This document shows, one piece after another, positions 10,697 through 19,593 of a stretch of DNA of 34,339 nt. A program made the translations under genes and the position numbers. The notes under the pieces are model-generated. The model did not search any database. It had not been told where the DNA came from and saw only the letters and a program-made list of their open reading frames with translations. Location of the stretch: contig JAABQU010000077.1 of NCBI GenBank assembly GCA_011391285.1, positions 1-34,339 on the forward strand, given 5' to 3'. Within the stretch, counting starts at the first letter, position 1, and each line of letters starts with the position of its first letter. Source of the DNA: Thiobacillus sp. GTDB lineage: Bacteria > Pseudomonadota > Gammaproteobacteria > Burkholderiales > Thiobacillaceae.

Positions 10697-11952
10697 GGCT
10701 GGACTCCGGGTTCGTCAGGCTGGGCATAGGTGAAGTGGAGGCGGGCGGCCATCTCGTCGCGCGCCCCAGCAAGTTCGATGGCCTTGAGTTCGGCGTCGAT
10801 GCGGGCGCGGCGCGCGCCGATCAGTTCGGCCAGGCTGCCCTGGCCGCCGCGCCAGGCGGCCTGCACCAGCGTCACTTTCTCCTGCGCCAGCGGCAGCAGT
10901 ACGTTGTGCTGGCGGGCCAGCGCCCGGTCGAGCCGGTGGTACTCGGCCAGATCGGCGTCGAGCTCGGCGGTGTGGGCGCGCAATTGCGCTTGGTAGTCGG
11001 CGTCGAGCGCAGCACGTTTGGCCACGCGCTCGGCAATCATCGGGTCCTGGCGGGTCGACGCAAATACGGGCAGATCGAACCCGAGTTCGATACTGGCCAT
11101 GTCGCCGAATTGTGAGCCGCGCTGCTGGTACACCACGCCCAGGCGCCAGTCGGGCCGGGTCGCCGCTTGTGCAAGGCCGATTTCGGCGTCGAGTACGCGC
11201 GCTTCATGGCCGTACAAGGCCAGTTCGGGGTGTTGTTCGAGGCGATGCGCAAGGCTGGCGTGATCGATCGGCCACTTCGGCGGCGCGCCCGCGAGCGGCC
11301 AGTCGGCGGCGTCGCCGATCCAGCGCCGCAGCACAGCGATGGCCTGCATGCGGCGCGCGTTGAACTGGTCTTCGCGCTCGGCAATCAGCGCGGCTTCCTC
11401 GCGCGGCAGTACGACGTCGCTCGCCATGCCCCCGCCGCCCGCCAGGCGCGCGCGCACCGCGGCTTCGAACAGGCGGTTTTCGTCGTAGAGGGCGGCAATG
11501 TGCTGCAACTGCGCCTCGGCCGAATAGCGTCGGATCCACGCCTGTGCGGTCTGCTGCAGCACGGTCTGGCGCACCACCCGCATCTCGGCCTCGGCCAGTC
11601 CGACCCGCCCCCGCGCCGCGCCGGCACGCGCCCCGCGCTTGGCCGCGTTGGGGAACGCCTGCATCACGCCGATCATGCGCATGGTCATGGGGTCGCTGTC
11701 GAGGCTGAAGCGGTCGTCGCCTTCGATCGGCACGTTGGCCAGCCCCAGCGTGAGTTCCGGGTCGGGCAGGGCGTCCGCCGGAATCGCGCTCTGGCGTGCC
11801 GCGGCGATCCGGCTCGCGCTGGCCGACAGTGCCGGCGTTTCCTGCAGCGCCCGCGTCAGCGCATCGTCAAAGCCGAGCGGTGCGGCGTCCGCGCCCGCTA
11901 TCCATGCCGCCCACAGCGGGACGGCAAGCCAATAAGGCAATTTGAGAAACAT
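10693..11952 (-). CDS. cusC: CusC/TolC-like outer-membrane efflux protein
   Basis: This 419-residue protein has a signal peptide ending near GADAA. Two repeated long alpha-helical segments, rich in Ala, Arg, Glu and Gln, are typical of the outer-membrane factor family that forms the trimeric exit channel. There is no lipobox Cys at the signal cleavage site, unlike E. coli CusC. The Met-rich stretch DSDPMTMRMIGVM (about residues 84-96) is seen in copper-type members. The gene comes before cusB with a four-base overlap and after the small Cys-rich exported gene. The functional partner assignment comes from this operon position. Confidence 0.9.
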   Translation of the reverse strand: MFLKLPYWLAVPLWAAWIAGADAAPLGFDDALTRALQETPALSASASRIAAARQSAIPADALPDPELTLGLANVPIEGDDRFSLDSDPMTMRMIGVMQAFPNAAKRGARAGAARGRVGLAEAEMRVVRQTVLQQTAQAWIRRYSAEAQLQHIAALYDENRLFEAAVRARLAGGGGMASDVVLPREEAALIAEREDQFNARRMQAIAVLRRWIGDAADWPLAGAPPKWPIDHASLAHRLEQHPELALYGHEARVLDAEIGLAQAATRPDWRLGVVYQQRGSQFGDMASIELGFDLPVFASTRQDPMIAERVAKRAALDADYQAQLRAHTAELDADLAEYHRLDRALARQHNVLLPLAQEKVTLVQAAWRGGQGSLAELIGARRARIDAELKAIELAGARDEMAARLHFTYAQPDEPGVQP

Positions 11953-12011
11953 GGTCCTGCTCCATTACCGTTCGACGCAACGCGTCGTTTCCCGCGCCAG
12001 GGGCGCAGGGC

Positions 12012-12371
12012 TCAGATCAGGGCGGTGCGGAGAGCAGGCGGACGCCAGTGCGTGTCCGGCGGCGCCGGATGCGGCGGGGCGGAGAAGACGGCGAGGGTGC
12101 GCGCGCGTTCGTGCGTGGCCGTCAGGAAGACGTGGAGGGGCAGCGCAAGATGGGCGCCACACGGACAGCATGAACCCGCGTCACAGGACATGCCGGCACC
12201 ATCGGCATCGCTCTCGTGGCAGCAATCATGCCGGGTCGACTGGGGCTCCAGCGCAGCCTCTGCCTCCGCGGACATCGGACAGCAGTCAACGGCCATGCGC
12301 ACATCAGCCAGCGCCTGTGCCGGGAGGGCAAGGGCGATCACGAGCGCGAGCAGTATGCGCAGGGAAGTCAT
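12012..12371 (-). CDS. Small Cys/His-rich exported protein, first gene of the copper operon
   Basis: 119 residues begin with a classic signal peptide (MTSLRILLALVIALALPAQALA). The mature part has three CC pairs and further Cys, His and Met residues: VDCCPMS, RHDCCHESD, GMSCDAGSCCPCGAH. The C-terminus ends in a WRPPALRTALI tail. The frame is open far upstream, but the signal peptide fixes ATG at 12371. It lies 59 bases before cusC on the same strand. Small proteins of this layout are common at the head of copper/silver efflux operons; a periplasmic metal-binding or metal-sensing role is inference. I cannot assign a named family with certainty. Confidence 0.75.
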   Translation of the reverse strand: MTSLRILLALVIALALPAQALADVRMAVDCCPMSAEAEAALEPQSTRHDCCHESDADGAGMSCDAGSCCPCGAHLALPLHVFLTATHERARTLAVFSAPPHPAPPDTHWRPPALRTALI

Positions 12372-12377
12372 AAGCCC

Positions 12378-12406
12378 AGATTGGTTGAGCCAGCTGTGCT
12401 TGTCAA
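12378..12406 (-). promoter_or_regulatory. Possible promoter of the copper-efflux operon
   Basis: On the minus strand, TTGACA (12401-12406) is followed after 17 bases by a weak -10, CAATCT (12378-12383). The start codon is at 12371, so a transcript from here would have almost no leader. The partial dyad TTGA...TCAA across the spacer could bind a regulator, but no regulator gene for copper is visible in the window. Confidence 0.4.
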
Positions 12407-12462
12407 GGCCGGATAAGCGGCCGCGGCGACAGGGCTGCCAGAAAGCCGGACAGAAAAAAGCA

Positions 12463-12491
12463 TTGCTGCGCAAAACCATCGCCGGTATAGT
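12463..12491 (+). promoter_or_regulatory. Sigma70 promoter of the DEAD-box helicase gene
   Basis: TTGCTG (12463-12468) and TATAGT (12486-12491) are separated by exactly 17 bases. Transcription would start near 12498, giving a leader of about 115 bases before the ATG at 12612. Long leaders are common for RNA-helicase and cold-shock genes, but no riboswitch-like fold is evident here. Confidence 0.75.
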
Positions 12492-12611
12492 GCGCCCTCC
12501 CGCACCCAGCCAATCGGTGCGCGGCTCTCTTACCCCGATCTCACGATCCCCTATCCGTCTGCCTCGATTGGTGTTGCCACAAGCGCAACAGGCCGTCGCA
12601 GGAAAAATTAC

Positions 12612-14036
12612 ATGACTACCGAAACAACCCTTGCCACCCCGGGCTTTAACGAGCTCGGCCTGGCCGAACCTATTTTGCGTGCGATTGCCGATGCCGGCTA
12701 CACCACGCCCACCCCGATCCAGGCGCAGGCGATTCCGCAGGTGCTGGCGGGCGGCGACCTGCTCGCCGCCGCGCAGACTGGCACCGGCAAGACCGCCGGC
12801 TTTACACTGCCGATCCTGCATCACCTGTCGACCCAGGCTGCGCAAAGCAAGCCCGGCCGTCCGCGCTGCCTGATCCTGGTGCCGACGCGCGAACTCGCTG
12901 CGCAGGTCGAGGAGTCGGTCAAGACCTACGGCAAGTACCTGTCGCTGACCTCCATGGTGATGTTCGGCGGCGTCAACATCAATCCGCAATTCAAGGCGCT
13001 GAAGTCGCGCGTCGACATCCTGGTGGCGACACCTGGGCGTCTGCTCGACCACATGGGGCAGAAGACGGTGGATCTCTCCGGCGTCGAAATCCTGGTCCTG
13101 GACGAAGCCGACCGCATGCTCGACATGGGCTTCATCCGCGACATCAAGAAAGTGCTCGCCGTGCTACCGAAGCAGCGCCAGAACCTCTTGTTCTCGGCGA
13201 CCTTCTCCGACGAGATCCGCACCCTGGCCAACGGCCTCTTGCACAACCCGAAAAGCGTCGAAGTCGCGCGCCGCAACACCACGGTGGAAGTGATCGAGCA
13301 GTCGATGCACCGGGTGCCGCAGGCACACAAGCGCGACCTCTTGGCGCACCTGATCAAGCACCACAACTGGCAGCAGGTGCTGGTGTTCACCCGCACCAAG
13401 CACGGCGCCAACAAGCTGGCCGAGAAACTGATCAAGGACGGCATCGGCGCCGCCGCGATCCACGGCAACAAGAGCCAGTCGGCGCGCACCAAGGCGCTGT
13501 CCAGCTTCAAGGATGGCAGCGTGCGCGTGCTGGTGGCGACCGATATCGCGGCGCGCGGCATCGACATCGATCAACTGCCGCAGGTGGTGAATTTCGAACT
13601 GCCCAACGTGCCGGAAGACTACGTGCACCGCATCGGCCGCACGGGCCGCGCCGGCACTACCGGCTCGGCGCTGTCGCTGGTGGATGACGAGGAATTGAGT
13701 TATCTGCGTGATATCGAGAAGCTGATCAAGCGCTCGATCGTGCGGGTCGAAATCGAACCCGGCTTCGTGCCTCCGGCCAAGGCCGATCTGATGTCGGACG
13801 AGCGCCCGCCGCGTCCGCCGCAAGGCCGTGGCGGCCAGCGCCAGGGGCAGGGCGCCCGCCAGGGACAGCCCGGCGGCCGCAGTGGCTCCGGCCGTGCGTC
13901 GCAGGCCAAACCCGCAAGCGCTGGCGCCAAGCCGGCAGGTGGCCGCAGTGGCGCACCGGGTCAGCCGACCCAGGCGCGCAAGCCGCGTCCGCAGGCGGCC
14001 CTGTTCTCGTCCAAGCCGGGCACGCGCGGGCACTGA
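12612..14036 (+). CDS. rhlE: RhlE-type ATP-dependent DEAD-box RNA helicase
   Basis: This 474-residue cytoplasmic helicase unwinds short RNA duplexes and acts in ribosome assembly and RNA decay. All core motifs are present: Q motif [10 protein letters not shown] (33-42), Walker A AQTGTGKT (54-61), PTREL (91-95), DEAD (164-167), SAT (195-197), ARGID and [10 protein letters not shown] (about 338-347). Residues from about 390 form a disordered basic tail rich in Gly, Arg, Gln and Pro, as in the RhlE group of Proteobacteria. ATG at 12612 follows GGAAAAAT, and the Q motif spacing supports it. The gene is divergent from the copper operon. Confidence 0.93.
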   Translation: MTTETTLATPGFNELGLAEPILRAIADAGYTTPTPIQAQAIPQVLAGGDLLAAAQTGTGKTAGFTLPILHHLSTQAAQSKPGRPRCLILVPTRELAAQVEESVKTYGKYLSLTSMVMFGGVNINPQFKALKSRVDILVATPGRLLDHMGQKTVDLSGVEILVLDEADRMLDMGFIRDIKKVLAVLPKQRQNLLFSATFSDEIRTLANGLLHNPKSVEVARRNTTVEVIEQSMHRVPQAHKRDLLAHLIKHHNWQQVLVFTRTKHGANKLAEKLIKDGIGAAAIHGNKSQSARTKALSSFKDGSVRVLVATDIAARGIDIDQLPQVVNFELPNVPEDYVHRIGRTGRAGTTGSALSLVDDEELSYLRDIEKLIKRSIVRVEIEPGFVPPAKADLMSDERPPRPPQGRGGQRQGQGARQGQPGGRSGSGRASQAKPASAGAKPAGGRSGAPGQPTQARKPRPQAALFSSKPGTRGH

Positions 14037-14044
14037 GGCGCAGG

Positions 14045-14080
14045 GACGGATATGGCGCTTCGGCGCCATATCCGTCTTTG
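14045..14080 (+). terminator. Long hairpin behind rhlE, probable terminator
   Basis: A perfect 14-bp stem, GACGGATATGGCGC with its complement, is capped by a TTCG tetraloop and followed by TTTGG. It starts eight bases after the rhlE stop. The T run is short, so termination may be partial; the stem may also protect the mRNA 3' end. Confidence 0.7.
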
Positions 14081-14557
14081 GGGAGGCGCCATGCGCCGAA
14101 GCAGTCCAGTCTTTGGCCTTGCGTGGACTACGATCGAGTAGTGAGCGCTTTCGCTGGCTACTGACCGTTGGCCGGGGGTAGCCCGGCGGCTAGTTACTTT
14201 CTTTTGCTTCGCCAAATGAAAGTAACCCAAGAAAAGGCGACCCCACTCATTCCCGAAACCCCGGAAATCGAGCCTGACGGACGGGCGGCAAAGAACTCGC
14301 CCCGCTTTATTTGGTTTTCAGAAGGTGAGCGGGGCTCAGACACCTTTGCCGCTGATCCGCCCGATGCGCTTGATCTTCGGGAATTCGGGACTGTTGGGGT
14401 CGCCTTCTTTTGGTTACTTTTCTTGGCGAGACAAGAAAAGCAACTAGCCGCCGGGCTACCCCCGGCCAGCGGTCAGCAGCTCCGCGAAGGCACTAACTAC
14501 TCAGTGGCGCTCCGCGCCAAATAAAAGACTGGTGCGCCAGCGCTACGCGCCTCCCAA
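14078..14557. repeat. ~480-bp imperfect palindromic element
   Basis: The sequence reads as one large inverted repeat centred near 14317. The strongest arms are 14161-14244 and 14393-14476, about 84 bases each and nearly identical after reverse complementing (CTGACCG, GGCCGGGGGTAGCCCGGC, GGCGACCCCA are shared). Outer parts also pair: GGGAGGCGC at 14081 with GCGCCTCCC at 14547, and CCAGTCTTT with its complement. The inner segments pair more weakly (TTCCCGAA; CCCCGCT). No transposase is present. From memory, related palindromic blocks recur in beta- and gammaproteobacterial genomes and often give false ORFs. It may be a non-autonomous mobile or structured element. It ends immediately before the start of the next gene. 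Confidence 0.8.
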
Positions 14558-14590
14558 TGACAGGCGGTGAGCGGCGCTACAATCGCCGCC

Positions 14591-16096
14591 ATGGATACCC
14601 TCGCCAGCTACGACGAACTCCCCTACGACAGCCTGCCGTTGCCGGAAACCCAGCCAGACTTTCTGGCGGCAATGGCGAAGTTGCATGGCTTCGATGCGGC
14701 CGACCCGTCCCGCGCGCGCATCCTCGAACTGGGCTGCGCGCAGGGCGGCAATCTGATTCCGCTGGCGTGGCGCTGGCCCGGCTCCGACTGCGTGGGGGTG
14801 GAGCTGTCGCGCGTGCAGGCCGATGCAGGCGCGGCATTCGTCCAGTCGCTGGGGCTGTCCAACGTCCGCATCCTGCACGGCGACCTCGCCGCGCTGCCGG
14901 ACGACCTCGGCGAATTCGACTTCATCATCGCGCACGGCGTGTTTTCCTGGGTACCGCCGGTGGTGCAGCAGGCGCTGCTCGAGGTCTGCCGCCGCCACCT
15001 GTCGCCGCATGGCATTGCCTACATCAGCTTTAACGTCGCGTCAGGCTGGCGTGCCCTGCAACCGCTGCGCACGGCGCTGATCGAGCGGACGTCGGCCGAG
15101 TTGCCTGCACCCCAACGGCATCAGCAGGCGCTGCGCGTGCTGGACGAACTGCAATCTGAATGGAGCGATCCGCTTCTGCTGAAGGAAATCGCCTACCTCA
15201 GAATGGCGGCGCCTTCCTACCTGTTCCACGAGTACCTCGCCGAGTTCAACGCGCCGATACCCTTCACCGAATTCGCCGCGCAACTGGAGAAGCACGGCCT
15301 GCGCTATGTCGGCGAGGCCGGCCCGCGCCGCGCCGTGGTCGAACTCGAGGACGCCTGGGGCCTGATTCCGGAAAGCATGGCCGGTCGCTGGCTGGACGCC
15401 GAGGCGGCACTCGACGACGCGCTCGCCATCCGTTTTCGCCGCGCCCTGATTGCGCGCGCCGACGCCCCCTGCGCCCGGCCGCCGCAGGCCGAAGCGCTGC
15501 GCGATCTGGCGTTGTATGCCGACTTGCGCAGCGACGAGGAAATCGACCTCGACGCGCCGGTCGAGCAGCGCTTCCTCAATCCGGCAGGCAACAGTTTCCC
15601 GGTCACCCTGCCTGCAATGAAGGCCGCGGCGATGGTGCTGTCGGCCGCCTATCCGGGTGCGCTCGACTATGTGGCTCTGCAGTCAGCCGCGGCGCAGGTG
15701 CTGACCCAATACGACGCCAGCCCGCCATGGGACGAAGCCGAATTCCGCACCGCGCTGCTTCAAATGGTGATGCTGCAGGGTGTGATGCCGACCGTTGCGG
15801 CCAGCGCGGTGGCCGTCGAACCGGGCGAGCGCCCCTGCGCCGATGCCCTGGCGCGGCAGCAGGCGAATTCCCCCGGCTGGGTGGTGAACGGCACGCGCCA
15901 TGTGGCGATCGACCTGGACCTGCCCGGTCGCATATTGCTGGGCCTGCTGGATGGCAGCCGAACGGTCGATGAGCTTACGGCGCAGATGCAGGCGACGCTG
16001 GCGCAATCGGGGGTGGAGATGCCTCTGGAGCGCTTGAACGAACTGACCTGGCAGCAACTGTGGCTGTTCGCACGCCAGGGGCTCTTGGTGGCGTAA
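14591..16096 (+). CDS. Class I SAM-dependent methyltransferase with regulatory domain
   Basis: 501 residues from ATG at 14591; a GTG eight codons upstream is possible but less likely. The N-terminal Rossmann methyltransferase has motif I ILELGCAQGG (44-53), an acidic Glu in GVELSRVQ, and FIIAHGVFSWVP. The middle matches the methyltransferase regulatory domain family (LRMAAPSYLFHEYLAEFN...PIPFTEFAAQLEKHGLRYVGEA). The last ~130 residues resemble a winged-helix-like region often found in these proteins. The substrate is unknown; the family is annotated as possible protein or small-molecule methyltransferases. A TACAAT at 14578-14583 lies just before the ATG, so the mRNA may be nearly leaderless. 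The gene stands alone, next to the palindromic element. Confidence 0.85.
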   Translation: MDTLASYDELPYDSLPLPETQPDFLAAMAKLHGFDAADPSRARILELGCAQGGNLIPLAWRWPGSDCVGVELSRVQADAGAAFVQSLGLSNVRILHGDLAALPDDLGEFDFIIAHGVFSWVPPVVQQALLEVCRRHLSPHGIAYISFNVASGWRALQPLRTALIERTSAELPAPQRHQQALRVLDELQSEWSDPLLLKEIAYLRMAAPSYLFHEYLAEFNAPIPFTEFAAQLEKHGLRYVGEAGPRRAVVELEDAWGLIPESMAGRWLDAEAALDDALAIRFRRALIARADAPCARPPQAEALRDLALYADLRSDEEIDLDAPVEQRFLNPAGNSFPVTLPAMKAAAMVLSAAYPGALDYVALQSAAAQVLTQYDASPPWDEAEFRTALLQMVMLQGVMPTVAASAVAVEPGERPCADALARQQANSPGWVVNGTRHVAIDLDLPGRILLGLLDGSRTVDELTAQMQATLAQSGVEMPLERLNELTWQQLWLFARQGLLVA

Positions 16097-16259
16097 ACCC
16101 AGGTTGCGAGACCGGCGTTGAGGCGGTCCCGCTAGGGCGGCTGGTTATTTCAAATGTTCCGTCAGGTGTTTTGGCTCGGCCGATTAGAGGGCTGGCAGTC
16201 TGTCGGATTGGCAACCGCGGTCAATAATCAGCGGTGATCATGACGCGCCATGAAGTGCG

Positions 16260-16637
16260 CTATTTTTTCCCCTTGCACGGGAAACGCTCCGTCAGCGCCT
16301 TTTGCAACACCTCGGCAGCCGGCTGGCCCAGGGATTCCGGATGCGCTTCGATCCACTCCACCAATACGCCCGATGCTTTCCGCCTGTCATCAGGCGCAAG
16401 GCAAAACGCTGCCTTGCCCTTGCCATAGTGATGCGCCGAGTCGATATATCCGTCGAGATAACTGTGGCACATCACGGAAAGCGCCTTGACCGTGTCCGCC
16501 CCTTTGCACATGCGCAGGATCACGCTGCCGTTTTTGCCCTGAACATCACTGGCCTGCCCAGGCACGGACAAGAAGAGGCCACCCCATGCCGTCAGGGTGG
16601 CTAGGAAGAAACGGCGGTTGATTTCGATCGAATGCAT
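16260..16637 (-). CDS. Rap1a/Tai-family immunity-like exported protein
   Basis: 125 residues from ATG at 16637. The frame is open upstream, but the signal sequence points to this start. The N-terminus NRRFFLATLTAWGG resembles a twin-arginine signal peptide. The mature part follows the Rap1a/Tai pattern: NGSVILRMCKG, CHSYLDGYIDSA, FCLAPDD, a central VEWIEAHPE helix and a final ALTERFPCKGKK with paired Cys. In Serratia, Rap1a proteins neutralise type VI secreted effectors in the periplasm. No effector or secretion gene is near, and many family members are orphans, so an immunity role here is not shown. Family assignment is from motif layout. Confidence 0.7.
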   Translation of the reverse strand: MHSIEINRRFFLATLTAWGGLFLSVPGQASDVQGKNGSVILRMCKGADTVKALSVMCHSYLDGYIDSAHHYGKGKAAFCLAPDDRRKASGVLVEWIEAHPESLGQPAAEVLQKALTERFPCKGKK

Positions 16638-16905
16638 AACAAGGAAACGTATTAGTGGCGCTCCAGGGAGTGTCGTGGGCCTGATCGACTCCGTCAATCC
16701 CGAATTCCGGTCCAAGGCACGCGACGAATCTGCGGCCGAGTCAGGTATTGCCCTGCCGGGCCCAAGTCCGACCAAGACGATCGGCTGGCAGGGTTGACCC
16801 GGGAACGGGTTTCACAAGGGCAAACTTGAATTTCCGTCTGGGGGCGTGCAGAGACAATCGAAAGGAACACACCGCATCCGCGCAGGCAATGTCAGTCCCC
16901 ATCCC

Positions 16906-17397
16906 TCAACGCGGCGCCTGCCAGCAATTGTTGCTGATCTGCCAGCTTGTCGAGAGTTGCTCGCTGGTGGGGTAGAGCACGTATTTGACGCCCATGTAAT
17001 CCGGACCCTTGCGCCAGAACATGGCCAGCAGGTTTTTTTCGCCGTTGGCGATGACGCTGGTATAGGGAATGACCTTGAGCGGGTTGCCGTACAGGTTGGA
17101 ATAGTTCGACGCGATGATCACAAAGTGGCGGAAAGCGGGTGCGATTTCCTGGTCGAATGCCACCAGCTTGTCGTTGCAGAAGGTGAACAGAAAGCGGCGG
17201 CCGGCAGGGTTGCTGGGCAAGTCGTAAACAAACAATCCGTCGTTGCCGGCCGGCTGGATCTGGTCGAAATTCCAGCTTTTAAGCGCCCGTTCGACCTCGC
17301 TGCGGGACATGCCATTTTTGAATTCTCCAACTTCCCAGGCCTGGGCGGGCAGGGCGAACAGCAGTCCGGCGAGCAGGGTGCTTAGGGTGGCTTTCAT
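16906..17397 (-). CDS. Hypothetical exported protein
   Basis: 163 residues with a signal peptide (MKATLSTLLAGLLFALPAQA, cleavage before WEVGEF). The mature part, about 143 residues, starts with GEFKNGMSRSEVERALK. This resembles the short helix-strand opening of SmpA/BamE-like outer-membrane small domains ('G.t..ev...L'), but I would not assign the family. Two Cys (in TFCNDK and SNNCWQ) could form a disulphide. It lies 11 bases after the DUF4197 gene on the same strand, so the two are probably co-transcribed. Function unknown. Confidence 0.7.
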   Translation of the reverse strand: MKATLSTLLAGLLFALPAQAWEVGEFKNGMSRSEVERALKSWNFDQIQPAGNDGLFVYDLPSNPAGRRFLFTFCNDKLVAFDQEIAPAFRHFVIIASNYSNLYGNPLKVIPYTSVIANGEKNLLAMFWRKGPDYMGVKYVLYPTSEQLSTSWQISNNCWQAPR

Positions 17398-17408
17398 CAG
17401 CGGCGCGG

Positions 17409-18170
17409 CTATTTCCCGGAGACGGCACCAAACACCTTTTTCAGCAGATCGCTGCCAGCCTGCATCGGATTGGCGCGGATCGCGGCTTCTTTTTCGCCGA
17501 TCACGGTGTAGAGCCGGTCGAGCGCCTGCTGGGTAACGTACTGCTCGACGCTGGCCTGTTCCTTGTCGATCAGGTTGAACTGCGCGGCGGCACCGGCGTA
17601 CTGGTTGTATTGCTGCGCCAGGCCGACCTTGTCGGTGGTGGCCTTGACGATGGGGCCGAAGCGTTCAGTGAGCCGGGTCTCGGTTTTTTTGCGGAAGAAG
17701 TCGGTGGCCGAGGTCTGGCCGCCGGTGAGGATGCCCTTGGCGTCTTCCAGCGTCATGTCCTTGACCGCATCGACCAGCAGGGTTTTGGCCTCGGGCACGG
17801 CGGCCTCGGCGGCGCGGTTCATCGACAGCACCAGTTCGTCGGCCTGCTTGCCCATGCCGAGCATGCGCATGGCCTTTTCGGCCTTCTGCAGGCTGGGCGG
17901 CAGCGGGATCTTCAGCGCGGCATTGCCGAAGAAGCCGTCCTTCTGCCCGAGCTGGGCGACCGCGGTTTCGGCGCCGCGGGTCAGCGCCTCCTTTAGGCCA
18001 GAATTGATCTCGGTCGTGGACAGCGCATCGACGCCGCTGCTGGAGGTCGGGCTTGCGGGTTTGCTTGTCACGCCCTTCAGCAGTTCGTTCAGGTCGAAGG
18101 CCTGGACGGGCAGGGCCAGGGTGAGGCCTGCGGCCAGGATGATCCAGCGCTTTGAAATCAGAGGGGTCAT
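17409..18170 (-). CDS. DUF4197-family exported protein
   Basis: 253 residues from ATG at 18170, which has a good ribosome site (AGGAGAC) and starts a signal peptide (MTPLISKRW...LPVQA). The longer open frame upstream has no such site. The mature protein is helical and Ala/Lys-rich. Its features fit DUF4197: LSTTEINSGLKEALTRGAETAVAQLG, GFFGNAALKIPLPPSLQKAEK, DAKGILTGGQTSATDFFRKKT and the C-terminal QALDRLYTVIGEKEAAIRANP. The family is periplasmic or outer-membrane associated in Proteobacteria and has no known function. The small exported gene 11 bases downstream is likely in the same operon. Confidence 0.85.
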   Translation of the reverse strand: MTPLISKRWIILAAGLTLALPVQAFDLNELLKGVTSKPASPTSSSGVDALSTTEINSGLKEALTRGAETAVAQLGQKDGFFGNAALKIPLPPSLQKAEKAMRMLGMGKQADELVLSMNRAAEAAVPEAKTLLVDAVKDMTLEDAKGILTGGQTSATDFFRKKTETRLTERFGPIVKATTDKVGLAQQYNQYAGAAAQFNLIDKEQASVEQYVTQQALDRLYTVIGEKEAAIRANPMQAGSDLLKKVFGAVSGK

Positions 18171-18195
18171 GGTCCGTCTCCTGGAGGTGATTTTG

Positions 18196-19593
18196 TTACA
18201 GCACTTCTGCAGCATAGTCTGCCAGACGCGAACGTTCACCCCGCTGCAATGTGACGTGGCCGTTGTGCGGCCAGCCCTTGAAATGATCGACCACGTAGGT
18301 GAGGCCGGAACTGCCTTCGGTGAGGTAGGGCGTGTCGATCTGCGAGATGTTGCCTAGGCACACCACTTTGGTGCCGGGGCCGGCACGCGTGATCAGCGTC
18401 TTCATCTGCTTCGGCGTCAGGTTCTGCGCCTCGTCGATGATGAGGAACTTGTTGAGGAAGGTACGGCCACGCATGAAGTTGAGCGACTTGACCTTGATCC
18501 GGCTGCGGATCAGGTCCTGCGTCGCCGCGCGGCCCCAGTCGCCGGCGTCGTCATCGCTCTTGTTCAGCACGTCGAGGTTGTCTTCCAGCGCGCCCATCCA
18601 CGGCGTCATCTTTTCTTCCTCGGTACCGGGCAGGAAGCCGATGTCCTCGCCGACCGGCACGGTCACGCGGGTCATGATGATCTCGGTGTAGATTTTCTTG
18701 TCCAGCACCTGGGCCAGTGCGGCGGCCAGCGTAAGCAGGGTCTTGCCGGTGCCGGCCTGGCCGAGCAGCGTGACGAAATCGATCTCGGGATCCATCAGCA
18801 CGTTGAGCGCGAAGTTCTGCTCGCGGTTGCGCGCGGTGATGCCCCACACGTTGTTCTTGGTGTGGCTGAAGTCGCGCACCGTGACCAGTTCCGCCTGCTT
18901 GCCCTCGACCTTCAACACCTTGGCGTAGAGCGGGTTGGGGCCTTCCTGGTAGACGAACTCGTTCGGCAGCAGATTCGCCGCCAGCGGACCCTTGACGCGG
19001 TAGTAGGTGTGGCCATTGGCCTGCCACGACTCCATGCCCTTGCCGTGGCTGTCCCAGAAGTCGGCGGGCAGTTCACGCAGGCCGGCGTACAGGAGGTCGG
19101 TGTCTTCCAGCACCTTGTCGTTGAAGTAGTCCTCGGCGGGCAGCCCCAGCGCACGCGCCTTGATGCGCATGTTGATGTCCTTCGACACCAGGATGACCTG
19201 GCGCTTGGGCTGGTGGCGCGACAGGAACAGCACCACGCCGAGGATCTGGTTGTCGACCTTGGACGTCGGCAGGCTCATCGGGATGTCGCCGGTGATGGCC
19301 TGGGTCTGCAGGAACAGCTTGCCGGTGGCGGCGTTGTGGCTGCGCTGCGCAAGCGGGACACCGTCCTCGATGCTGTCGAGCGTGCTGACGATTTCGTCGA
19401 TGAAGCGGCTGGCCTGGCGCGCGTTGCGCGAAACCTCGGTCATGCCCTTCTTGTGCATGTCGAGCTCTTCCAGGGTGGCGATCGGCACGTAGATGTCGTG
19501 CTCCTCGAAGCGGTACAGGCTGGTGGGATCGTGCATCAGCACGTTGGTGTCCAGAACGAACAGCTTGGTTTGTGCAGCAGCTTTTCTCGGCAT
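18196..19593 (-). CDS. PIN domain-PhoH family ATPase (PhoH2-like)
   Basis: 465 residues. The N-terminal PIN nuclease domain has FVLDTNVLMHDP (12-23), ATLEELDMHKKG (39-50), a conserved Asp region at KVDNQILG and VSKDINMR (136-142). The C-terminal PhoH ATPase domain has Walker A GQAGTGKT (278-285), the PVGEDIGFLPGTEEEKM block and Walker B FLIIDEAQN. PhoH2-type proteins act as RNA helicase/RNases, and some work as toxins with a small PhoAT partner. No partner gene lies upstream here, since the gene is divergent from the HIRAN gene after about 160 bases. The length fits the stand-alone proteobacterial form. Confidence 0.92.
   Translation of the reverse strand: MPRKAAAQTKLFVLDTNVLMHDPTSLYRFEEHDIYVPIATLEELDMHKKGMTEVSRNARQASRFIDEIVSTLDSIEDGVPLAQRSHNAATGKLFLQTQAITGDIPMSLPTSKVDNQILGVVLFLSRHQPKRQVILVSKDINMRIKARALGLPAEDYFNDKVLEDTDLLYAGLRELPADFWDSHGKGMESWQANGHTYYRVKGPLAANLLPNEFVYQEGPNPLYAKVLKVEGKQAELVTVRDFSHTKNNVWGITARNREQNFALNVLMDPEIDFVTLLGQAGTGKTLLTLAAALAQVLDKKIYTEIIMTRVTVPVGEDIGFLPGTEEEKMTPWMGALEDNLDVLNKSDDDAGDWGRAATQDLIRSRIKVKSLNFMRGRTFLNKFLIIDEAQNLTPKQMKTLITRAGPGTKVVCLGNISQIDTPYLTEGSSGLTYVVDHFKGWPHNGHVTLQRGERSRLADYAAEVL

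Noticed and set aside
12372..13052. Upstream extension of the Cys-rich exported protein to a 346-codon frame
   Set aside because: The extension is antisense to the rhlE 5' region and its promoter; the signal peptide fixes the start at 12371.
14168..14524. 118-codon open frame inside the palindromic element
   Set aside because: It lies wholly within the inverted repeat, has no ribosome site or domain, and resembles the spurious ORFs commonly predicted in this class of repeat.
16097..16259. Possible terminator after the regulatory-domain methyltransferase
   Set aside because: Short GC-rich complementary bits are visible, but no convincing stem followed by a T run.
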